Shown in pieces: positions 1 to 5,042 of a stretch of 5,042 nt of DNA (within the stretch, counting starts at the first letter, position 1; every line of letters starts with the position of its first letter). Source of the DNA: Candidatus Latescibacterota bacterium (lineage in GTDB: Bacteria; JAAXHH01; JABIQT01); contig JABIQT010001149.1 in NCBI GenBank assembly GCA_018667995.1, positions 1 through 5,042 of the forward strand, written 5' to 3'. The translations under genes were made by a program, and so were the position numbers. The notes below the pieces were generated by a model. The model did no database searches. It had not been told where the DNA came from and saw nothing but the letters and a program-made list of their open reading frames with translations.

Positions 1-949
1 CCGGAACCAACCGCTTGTAGGAATTGACGGTTGGCGCTGCCAGAACAGTAAGCTCAGGCATCAGCGCCAACTGACCACCGATATAGTGTCGCATGGTAGT
101 GGACATGTTCTCCGCGTGGTGCTCATCATAGAAGAGATTAATCCGTCCGTCAGAACTCCAGAGGCTCTGGTGCACGTGGCCGCTGCACCCAGGCAATTCT
201 GGACTCCAGCGGGCCATGAAGGTCACAATCACTCCATGACGTGCCGCGATCTCCTTCATCGCGGTCTTGAATAGAGCCGCGTGATCGGCTGCTACAAGGG
301 CTTCATCATAGGCGATCGCCGTCTCATATACGCCCGGGCCGGTTTCGGTGTGCAAACCTTCAAGAGTGATACCAAATTCACGCATCTGATCCATTACGGC
401 GTGAACAAGGTCCGCCGCGCTTGATGCGCGTACGACGCTGTATCCGAACATACCAGGGGTCAACGGCGTCATATTCTTATATGATTTTTCGCGAAGCGTA
501 TGTGGATCTTCACGGAATATAAAGAACTCGTATTCGGAGGACATCTTAGGGGCAAAACCCATTTCATTTGCCTTGGCAACCACCTTCTGCATGAGTTGAC
601 GGGGCGACACCTCGAGAGGTCCTCCCTTCCGGGTGTAGAGATCCGCAAGGAACAACCCGGTACCGGGCTCCCAGGGGACTAGCCTACCCGAGTCTGTATC
701 AATTCTGGCCATTGTGTCTGGATATCCAGTATGCCAACCCGTGACGGTTACACCGCTATCTTCGTATAGTTCATCGGCTGAATCCCAGCCAAAAATAACA
801 TCGCAAAATCCGAACCCCTTCTCCACGGCGGAGAGAAACTTCTCCATGGACACATACTTCCCTCGGAGAATTCCATCGATGTCTACAACGCCGATTTTTA
901 TCTTGGTGATGCCGTGATTTGATATGAATTGATGGAGATCCTGACTCAT
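1..949 (-). CDS. Glutamine-synthetase-family ligase (gamma-glutamyl-amine synthetase-like), 3' end cut by window edge
   Basis: The minus-strand frame is open from an ATG at 949 to the left edge: 316 residues of a family usually about 440-460 long. AAAGGAG at 955-961 lies 5 nt before the ATG and fixes the start. The N-terminal beta-grasp region reads VDIDGILRGKYVS (about 22-34). The catalytic barrel follows: SEYEFF with metal ligands E139 and E141, HTETGPGVYET (H200, E202, E209), the H258-x-H260 nucleotide/metal loop in GCSGHVHQSLW, and PTVNSYKRLVP (N309, R313). The family joins glutamate, through a gamma-glutamyl-phosphate, to ammonia or another amine in the cytoplasm. The usual GlnA loop NGSGMHxH is replaced by GCSGHVH, and the segment before it is MARWSPELP. 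This points away from housekeeping GlnA towards PuuA-like or uncharacterised gamma-glutamyl ligases. Family assignment is firm; the amine substrate is unknown. It is transcribed away from arsR, and no functional link to arsenic is visible. Confidence 0.9.
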   Translation of the reverse strand, partial: MSQDLHQFISNHGITKIKIGVVDIDGILRGKYVSMEKFLSAVEKGFGFCDVIFGWDSADELYEDSGVTVTGWHTGYPDTMARIDTDSGRLVPWEPGTGLFLADLYTRKGGPLEVSPRQLMQKVVAKANEMGFAPKMSSEYEFFIFREDPHTLREKSYKNMTPLTPGMFGYSVVRASSAADLVHAVMDQMREFGITLEGLHTETGPGVYETAIAYDEALVAADHAALFKTAMKEIAARHGVIVTFMARWSPELPGCSGHVHQSLWSSDGRINLFYDEHHAENMSTTMRHYIGGQLALMPELTVLAAPTVNSYKRLVP

Positions 950-1465
950 ACGATCTCCTTTCTGTTCTCTTAGATTCAATTAGTGGTGGCCGGGATCTTT
1001 GTACTAGCCACCTTTGTGTTTTGGATGTTCACAATATAAACCAGCACGGACAATAGTAATACAGAAAACAGTAGTATTACGGTGCAGGGGGCCGTAGTCC
1101 GCTTGACTTCGCATATATATCGGATCGGAACTCAGCTCTTGTCTTTGGTACGACGACTTCTGCACGCAGTAGAGCTGTCGACCAATCGCCATAGCGTTGG
1201 GTGGGAGGACACATACAGAGTGACTGTTTAAGAGGAGTGTCGGAATCCTCTGAGGTGAATCGTTCCGATGTCGCTCCGGTAGGCTGTTGTCAAAATCGCG
1301 CTACACTATTCTCGGTCAATGGGCATCAAGCTATGGCTCCGTTGAGGACTCGATCGTCCGAAGGACATCCATAGAACTGAACAGCTACGACTCTATAGGC
1401 TGACTGATCGCTCTGACAGGTGTCATTGTTGTCAGGTACTGGCCGCATTCTGCCTGACCAGCATT
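950..1465. other. Intergenic stretch without a recognisable gene
   Basis: This stretch separates the ligase gene from the divergent ars promoter. Short open frames exist on both strands, but none has a convincing ribosome site, family motif or composition. It holds two modest inverted repeats: AGAGGA/TCCTCT (1231-1236 and 1246-1251, 9-nt loop) and CAGCTCT/AGAGCTG (1133-1139 and 1171-1177). Neither is followed by a T run, so neither is a convincing intrinsic terminator. The promoter of the minus-strand ligase gene must lie here, but I could not place a good -35/-10 pair. I recognise no tRNA or riboswitch. Confidence 0.5.
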
Positions 1466-1493
1466 TTGTTTTGATATCCGCCTAGCTTATTAT
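1466..1493 (+). promoter_or_regulatory. Candidate sigma70-type promoter of the ars operon
   Basis: TTGTTT (1466-1471) and TATTAT (1488-1493) are separated by 16 nt. The -10 differs from consensus at one base; the -35 keeps only the TTG core. The -10 abuts the inverted repeat at 1494, so a bound repressor would sit over the transcription start. An alternative -35, TTGATA at 1471-1476, pairs only with a poor -10 inside the repeat. The placement is inferred from consensus matching in an AT-rich patch. Confidence 0.4.
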
Positions 1494-1521
1494 ATATTCA
1501 TATATGCACATATATGAATAT
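1494..1521. promoter_or_regulatory. ArsR operator: perfect 13-bp inverted repeat
   Basis: The left arm ATATTCATATATG (1494-1506) and right arm CATATATGAATAT (1509-1521) are exact reverse complements around a 2-nt spacer, CA. The element lies 24 nt before the arsR start and next to the candidate -10. ArsR-family winged-helix dimers bind AT-rich dyads in this position and are released by trivalent arsenic or antimony. The symmetry is seen directly; binding by the adjacent ArsR is inferred from position and family. No second copy was seen before acr3, which argues for one operator controlling the whole operon. Confidence 0.8.
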
Positions 1522-1545
1522 GACTCAGAATGAGGAGCTTCTATC

Positions 1546-1908
1546 TTGAGAATCGTGATTCAACGTATGAAAGCGCTGGCCGATCCTGCCAGGCTTCGTC
1601 TGGTTGCACTGCTAATCCAGGGCGAGTTGTGTGTATGCCAGCTTGAAGCGGCGCTGAATTTATCTCAGACTAATGTGTCACGACATCTGGCGGTGCTACG
1701 GCAGGGAGACATCGTGACGGATCGGCGTGAGGGACGTTGGGTGTATTATGGGTTGAAGGACCCGATGGAAACGGAGTTGCGGGCCATCATTGATGCGGTG
1801 ATGCGTGACATGGTCAACGATCCGACGATTCGAGAGGATCGTATAAGGGCCGATGATGTGAGGTGTTTGCGACCTGATGAAATAGTCGCTGTTCCGGTTC
1901 AAGCATGA
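1546..1908 (+). CDS. arsR: ArsR/SmtB-family As(III)/Sb(III)-responsive repressor
   Basis: This 120-residue winged-helix repressor has the usual length for the family. The start is a TTG: GAGGAG at 1532-1537 sits 8 nt before it, whereas the first ATG (1567, codon 8) would be 29 nt away. The N-terminal helix MKALADPARLRLVALL is followed by ELCVCQL, whose C29-V-C31 pair on helix alpha-3 matches the metalloid site of the E. coli plasmid-type ArsR. The recognition helix is SQTNVSRHLAVLR (40-52) and the wing is DRREGRWVYYGL (59-70). In E. coli ArsR the third arsenic-binding cysteine lies three residues after the pair; here that place is E34. Two cysteines suffice for induction in the E. coli protein, so function is still expected. 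C107 lies near the C-terminus, too far to assign. It should repress its own promoter through the 1494-1521 dyad. A broken arsC and acr3 follow on the same strand. Confidence 0.93.
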   Translation: MRIVIQRMKALADPARLRLVALLIQGELCVCQLEAALNLSQTNVSRHLAVLRQGDIVTDRREGRWVYYGLKDPMETELRAIIDAVMRDMVNDPTIREDRIRADDVRCLRPDEIVAVPVQA

Positions 1909-2088
1909 TCTCATGTCCGTAATCTGCTGAGTGAAATCGGAATTGAAAACCGGTAGCAGTACTGAAGTTCCGTTGGCCCTTACCGTGATCCTGCTCGTGC
2001 GAAAGGTTGTTTTGATGAGATTACAGATGCGTTCAGGCGTGTTCGTGATGATATAGAGCTCAGGATGCAGCAACTAGTCCAAAATGAA
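1909..2088 (+). pseudogene. arsC: Remnant of arsenate reductase (low-molecular-weight phosphatase type), N-terminus lost and frame broken
   Basis: Directly after the arsR stop lie pieces of an ArsC C-terminal region. One frame gives KPVAVLKFRWPLP (1947-1985) and then hits a stop. Dropping one base (T at 1986) continues as DPARAKGCFDEI, then FRRVRDDIELRMQQL (1987 to about 2088). Together they match the family ending W-P-L-P-D-P-A-x-A-x-G-x-x-x-E-I, F-R-x-V-R-D-x-I. A possible earlier piece, VRNLLSEIGIE (1915-1947), resembles the VxxMxEIGID segment. The CX5R phosphate loop at the start of every ArsC is absent, and TAG (1954) and TGA (1963) interrupt the first frame. An intact enzyme has about 130-140 residues; at most about 60 survive. 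The second frame stays open to a stop at 2206-2208, overlapping the acr3 start, but beyond 2088 I see no homology. The gene is non-functional by both deletion and frameshift. Confidence 0.75.
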
Positions 2089-2190
2089 ATACATAGAAGG
2101 ACAATCTATCAAATCGGAAGTAATAAACAACATATCTGCGGTAATCAGATGAATCGTAGAATGAATGGCGTTTCCGTGGATATAGCCGGA

Positions 2191-2195
2191 AGGAG
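2191..2195 (+). promoter_or_regulatory. Shine-Dalgarno site of acr3, favouring the second ATG
   Basis: AGGAG at 2191-2195 lies only 3 nt from the first in-frame ATG (2199) but 9 nt from the second (2205). The second is the better-spaced initiator, giving a protein two residues shorter (402). The strong site shows that acr3 can be translated on its own despite the broken arsC upstream. Confidence 0.6.
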
Positions 2196-2198
2196 AGC

Positions 2199-3413
2199 AT
2201 GCACATGAAGCCATCAACGGCTGCTATGCCGGTTGAGAGCGAATTTGAAGAAAAAAAGAAAGCTATGAGTGTGTTTGAACGGTACCTGAGTATCTGGGTC
2301 GCTCTATGCATTATTGTCGGTATTATCTTGGGAAAGATCGCGCCTGGGGTCGCCATCTACCTTGATGGACTGGCTCTTACGGTGGATGATGCGCCGGTGG
2401 TTTCCATACCGATCGCTATCTGCCTGTTCTTTATGATGTACCCTATCATGGTGAAGATCGACTTTGCGGAGGTCGTAAAAGCAGGAAAAAGCATCAAGTC
2501 TATCGGTCTCACTCTTTTTGTTAACTGGGCGGTAAAGCCCTTCACCATGTATGCCATCTCCCTCCTGTTCCTGGGCGTGTTGTTCAAGGAGTTTATAGGT
2601 GCAGAGGCTCTTGACTATGTGAAGATGCCCTTTGGTCTTGACCTTGCAGTCGGAGCACAACACGGTGCGGGAACAATCGTCATGCATGAAGGACAGAAGA
2701 TGCTGGCCGTGCCGTTGTGGCGGAGCTATCTGGCCGGATGTATTCTGCTTGGTATCGCGCCTTGCACAGCGATGGTGCTTGTCTGGGGTTATCTTTCCAA
2801 AGGAAACGACAGTCACACACTGATCATGGTTGCCGTCAATTCATTGACAATGCTTGTGCTTTACGGTGTCCTCGGAGGATTTCTGTTAGGGGTCGGTCGG
2901 CTTCCAGTACCGTGGCAGGCACTATTACTGTCCATCGGTGTTTATGTAGCCCTACCTTTGGTTGCAGGTTATTTCTCCCGTAAATGGATTATAGCCAATA
3001 GAGGGGAGGACTGGTTCAAGAGTAAATTCCTTCACATACTCACACCGATCACAGTCATTGCACTCTTGATTACCTTGATACTACTCTTTTCCTTTAAGGG
3101 AGAAGTTATTCTCGACAATCCGCTGACAATCCTGTGGATCGCCATACCGCTATTTATTCAAACGAATGTGATTTTCTGGTTAACCTACTTTTTAGCAAAA
3201 TGCCTGGGCCTATCTTACCGTGACGCAGCCCCATCGGCAATGATCGGGGCATCAAACCATTTTGAGGTAGCCATTGCGACTGCGGTTATGCTGTTCGGCC
3301 TATCATCCGGTGCGTCCCTGGCAACGGTTGTAGGAGTCCTTATCGAAGTCCCTTTGATGTTGATGCTTGTCAAAATATGCTTACGAACGCAACACTGGTT
3401 TCATGCACAGTGA
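2199..3413 (+). CDS. acr3: Acr3-family arsenite efflux permease
   Basis: This inner-membrane carrier exports arsenite, and often antimonite, using the proton motive force. It has 404 residues from ATG 2199, or 402 from the better-placed ATG 2205. A charged cytoplasmic N-terminus ([11 protein letters not shown]) precedes [14 protein letters not shown], the usual Acr3 opening. About ten membrane segments can be seen: roughly 30-49, 67-85, 101-129, 176-197, 207-233, 240-259, 278-299, 308-333, 344-367 and 371-393. The essential TM4 cysteine is C189 in [12 protein letters not shown], and the conserved TM9 glutamate is E356 in [11 protein letters not shown]. Between TM3 and TM4, residues about 137-175 form a segment longer than the short linker I know from characterised Acr3 proteins; it contains [15 protein letters not shown]. 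It probably shares the ArsR-controlled transcript. With arsC broken, the operon exports trivalent arsenic only. Confidence 0.95.
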   Translation: MHMKPSTAAMPVESEFEEKKKAMSVFERYLSIWVALCIIVGIILGKIAPGVAIYLDGLALTVDDAPVVSIPIAICLFFMMYPIMVKIDFAEVVKAGKSIKSIGLTLFVNWAVKPFTMYAISLLFLGVLFKEFIGAEALDYVKMPFGLDLAVGAQHGAGTIVMHEGQKMLAVPLWRSYLAGCILLGIAPCTAMVLVWGYLSKGNDSHTLIMVAVNSLTMLVLYGVLGGFLLGVGRLPVPWQALLLSIGVYVALPLVAGYFSRKWIIANRGEDWFKSKFLHILTPITVIALLITLILLFSFKGEVILDNPLTILWIAIPLFIQTNVIFWLTYFLAKCLGLSYRDAAPSAMIGASNHFEVAIATAVMLFGLSSGASLATVVGVLIEVPLMLMLVKICLRTQHWFHAQ

Positions 3414-3446
3414 ATGATTTAATTCCAGCTCATTAAAGGAATAGCA

Positions 3447-3542
3447 ATGATTTCAGTGATCATGCCTGTCAAGAATGAAGCCAAAATAATCGAAGACACA
3501 TTGGTATCTCTATGCAACGAAAGTTATCAAAGGGGGTTATAG
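3447..3542 (+). pseudogene. Truncated 5' end of a family-2 glycosyltransferase
   Basis: An ATG 33 nt after the acr3 stop has AAAGGA (3435-3440) 6 nt upstream and encodes only 31 residues. It opens MISVIMPVKNEAKIIEDTL, the first beta-strand and nucleotide-sugar-binding start of GT-A fold family-2 glycosyltransferases. A stop at 3540-3542 comes after SYQRGL, before the DxD motif and the rest of a roughly 220-300-residue enzyme. None of the three forward frames downstream continues the family, so this is a truncation rather than a simple frameshift. A glycosyltransferase directly behind an arsenite pump could have been the type associated with arsenosugar synthesis, but the surviving residues fit GT2 enzymes in general and cannot decide this. 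Confidence 0.65.
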
Positions 3543-3780
3543 GTGGTCCTTTTAGGAAGTGTATACTCTCAGGTCAACTATGGCCTTCTCCCGGTCTGAT
3601 AGCGGTGTGTAATTCATCACTATGGCTGTTTGCTGAGGGTTATTCGTCGCAGGGACAGGTCCGTGGCAAGTACCGAAAGACCCGACGGTTTCTTCCACGA
3701 GTACACAATCTGGTTCTAATGGTACGAGGAAAGACACATAGTAGGAAGTAGGAGGGGGGGACCGAGCGTCGTCCGCTCAT
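3543..3780. other. Unassigned sequence between converging units
   Basis: This DNA fills the space between the glycosyltransferase break point and the stop of the minus-strand metal-protein gene. Frames of 60-80 codons exist on both strands, but I recognise no family in them and neither has a good start context. TAGGAAGT occurs twice in the same orientation (3553-3560 and 3742-3749). Near 3764-3778, GAGCG and CGCTC form a 5-bp stem with a 5-nt loop, just past the minus-strand stop. On that strand it is followed by a C-rich run rather than T residues, so it is at best a weak terminator. Confidence 0.4.
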
Positions 3781-4818
3781 TCACCGATACAGTGCTTCAA
3801 TTGCCGCGACGTTTCTGGTGAGAACGCGGAAGTGGGATTCTGATTCAGGTTTATCCCCAAAATCTCCCGATGTATCGAGCAGCCATGCCGCCTTCACGAT
3901 CGACTTGACGGAGATTCGCAGCGTGGTAATCTGGCTGTCGTCGAGCGTACCTGGATTATCGGAAAGGGCTAGCGCCAGGTCCTTCACTTCCAGTGCGGGC
4001 AGGAAGATCTCATTGAGCTTACTCCGGCTTATCAATGTGTCCAGGTCATTCATCCGCGTAAGCATGGCTTCAACGATATCGATCTGAGTTTCCGGAATAA
4101 CCAAAGACGCGGTAAAGTCCTTATCGGGCTCAAATTCGGCTTGAGTATCGCCCTGCGTCGGACTTGTATATTCATAGAACGCAAAGTCAAACCGGTCTTC
4201 GTCCGTCTGATCGGCTTCGAAACGCATCAGAACATGGAAATCACGTTCCAGTTGAAATCGGCGATCGCTGACCATGAAGGAAACGCCGTCGGGTGCCTCC
4301 AATAGCGGTGCTTCAATCGGCGGCCGCGCTTGATTCCCGTTCTCGTCTCGGAATTCTTGAAAAATGACTCGGCCTGAAGCATGCATCGTTGTCATTGGAA
4401 TGGAGTAATTGTCAAACAGATGGAATCGAAATACACCGGGTGCTGGCATGGCCCCTTCGACATGATGCCACGTGTCTCTGGCCATAAAGAAAATGCCACC
4501 GTAGTGTGGATCGTGGCTGGCATGGGGCATTTTGATGGTACCGTCCACCAGAGCCATGCCACAGATATAGCAGATTTCACCTTCCTTTTCAGCGGTCACC
4601 TTTGGGTGCATAGGACAGAGGAAACCGATCACAAGAGAATCTGTCGGGACACCGACAAGATACCCATCCGGCAACATCTCCAGGGACATTGACTCCCCAG
4701 CCTCCTGAGCTTCGGATGTGCCCATCAGTGCGATGAGAAGGAGTAGTACCAGCATGGCAAGGGCTCTCAGGAGGGGCCATCTTCCAGCGATTGGATCTTT
4801 ATCATGGTCTTCATCCAC
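3781..4818 (-). CDS. Envelope protein with heavy-metal-binding CPMHP/CxxCGM domain and a His-rich second segment
   Basis: The product has 345 residues. A hydrophobic stretch at about 14-33, ending GTSEAQEA, looks like a signal peptide or membrane anchor, so the protein should face the periplasm. Residues 66-91 carry FLCPMHPKV and ICYICGMALV, the pattern of the heavy-metal-binding domain found in some CusB-type adaptors and copper/silver P-type ATPases. Likely ligands are C68, M70, H71, C83, C86 and M88; the usual CPxCGM has tyrosine for proline. Next come clustered histidines (H99, H102, H105, then H118, H119, E121) in HDPHYGGIFFMARDTWHHVEG, and a beta-rich part (FRFHLFDNYSIPM). The C-terminal 150 residues look helical and are not recognised. 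ATG 4818 lies inside the upstream gene, has no clear ribosome site and gives an acidic leader. ATG 4755 (codon 22), 11 nt past that gene's stop, may be the real start. Metal binding is likely; which metal is unknown. Confidence 0.8.
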   Translation of the reverse strand: MDEDHDKDPIAGRWPLLRALAMLVLLLLIALMGTSEAQEAGESMSLEMLPDGYLVGVPTDSLVIGFLCPMHPKVTAEKEGEICYICGMALVDGTIKMPHASHDPHYGGIFFMARDTWHHVEGAMPAPGVFRFHLFDNYSIPMTTMHASGRVIFQEFRDENGNQARPPIEAPLLEAPDGVSFMVSDRRFQLERDFHVLMRFEADQTDEDRFDFAFYEYTSPTQGDTQAEFEPDKDFTASLVIPETQIDIVEAMLTRMNDLDTLISRSKLNEIFLPALEVKDLALALSDNPGTLDDSQITTLRISVKSIVKAAWLLDTSGDFGDKPESESHFRVLTRNVAAIEALYR

Positions 4819-5042
4819 CAGCCGGTCACACGGATGGATTTGCCCTCATAGGTGCTCAGTTGATCCCTGAACTCCTCGATGTTTGTAAAGTAAGTGTCAA
4901 ATCCAAGCCGAGTTTTGAGAATCAGGGCCCCATCGGCCGACTGAATTGTACCGGTCCAGGATCGCCGCAGCGGCTCTACTTCATCTCCTAACAAACGCAA
5001 AGACTCCTGTCGGCTGCCGGTTACACTTTGCTTTCCTGCAGG
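4767..5042 (-). CDS. Small OB-fold-like, probably exported protein, 5' end cut by window edge
   Basis: The minus-strand frame is open from the right edge to a TGA at 4767-4769, giving 91 residues with the start outside the window. A TTG at 5000 could begin a 77-residue product, but AGGAG lies only 3 nt before it. The frame is also open upstream with plausible residues (AGKQSVTGSRQES), so an outside start is more likely. The body alternates short beta-like stretches: SWTGTIQSADGALIL, then LSTYEGKSIRVTGWW and MIKIQSLE. The YxGKxxRVTG pattern followed by a strand is common in small OB-fold proteins. I recognise no specific family. The polar start of the visible part would fit the region after a signal or lipoprotein leader, but no such leader is in view. 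The frame overlaps the annotated start of the metal-binding gene by 52 nt, or is separated from it by 11 nt if ATG 4755 is used. Either way the two are probably co-transcribed. Confidence 0.6.
   Translation of the reverse strand, partial: PAGKQSVTGSRQESLRLLGDEVEPLRRSWTGTIQSADGALILKTRLGFDTYFTNIEEFRDQLSTYEGKSIRVTGWWMKTMIKIQSLEDGPS

Noticed and set aside
1103-1120. TTGACT followed by TATATAT as a promoter
   Set aside because: The spacing is about 5 nt, far too short for a -35/-10 pair, and no gene follows at a suitable distance.
1112-1120. CATATATAT as a second ArsR half-site
   Set aside because: Only seven bases match the operator arm and there is no opposing arm; this is expected by chance in AT-rich DNA.
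1004-1192. 62-codon minus-strand frame in the intergenic gap
   Set aside because: It has no recognisable motif, no clear ribosome site and unremarkable composition; there is not enough to call a gene.
1231-1251. AGAGGA/TCCTCT hairpin as a terminator
   Set aside because: The stem is only 6 bp with a 9-nt loop, has no following T run on either strand, and lies at no gene's 3' end.
1696-2073. 125-codon minus-strand frame across arsR and the arsC remnant
   Set aside because: It lies opposite a clear ArsR coding sequence and shows no family motif; it is a shadow frame.
2304-2816. 170-codon minus-strand frame inside acr3
   Set aside because: It is fully covered by the strongly supported Acr3 reading frame, and its polar, His-rich product is typical of an antisense shadow of a membrane protein.
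3512-3751. 79-codon plus-strand frame after the glycosyltransferase fragment
   Set aside because: It starts out of frame inside the fragment, has no ribosome site, and its product resembles no family I know.

Overview
The window is about 5 kb of bacterial DNA of intermediate GC with Shine-Dalgarno-led genes, TTG as well as ATG starts, and many broken pieces between intact genes. The gene content (ArsR, Acr3, an envelope protein with a CPMHP/CxxCGM metal-binding motif, a divergent glutamine-synthetase-like enzyme) fits an environmental, probably Gram-negative bacterium. I cannot name the phylum from sequence alone.

Layout, left to right. (1) The minus strand at 1-949 carries the first 316 residues of a glutamine-synthetase-family ligase that runs off the left edge. 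(2) About 0.5 kb without a recognisable gene follows. (3) At 1466-1521 there is a candidate promoter and a perfect 13-bp inverted repeat, the likely ArsR operator. (4) On the plus strand, arsR (1546-1908) is followed by a decayed 3' remnant of a low-molecular-weight-phosphatase-type arsenate reductase (about 1909-2088). An intact Acr3-family arsenite efflux gene (2199-3413) comes next. (5) Just after acr3 is a 31-codon start of a family-2 glycosyltransferase that breaks off (3447-3542), then about 240 bp of unassigned DNA. (6) On the minus strand, converging on acr3, is a two-gene unit: an upstream partial gene for a small OB-fold-like, probably exported protein (4767-5042), and a 345-residue envelope protein with a heavy-metal-binding motif and a second His-rich segment (3781-4818).

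How the parts work together. ArsR would repress its own promoter through the 1494-1521 operator and release it on binding arsenite or antimonite, allowing arsR and acr3 to be made. Because the arsC copy is dead, the operon as it stands encodes sensing and export of trivalent arsenic but no arsenate reduction. An arsenate reductase, if the cell has one, must be elsewhere. The minus-strand pair looks like a separate periplasmic or membrane-attached metal-handling module. The two truncated genes beside acr3 suggest a rearranged resistance island.

The best candidates for something undescribed are the metal-binding envelope protein with its small partner, and the roughly 35-residue extra segment in Acr3 just before its catalytic-cysteine helix.
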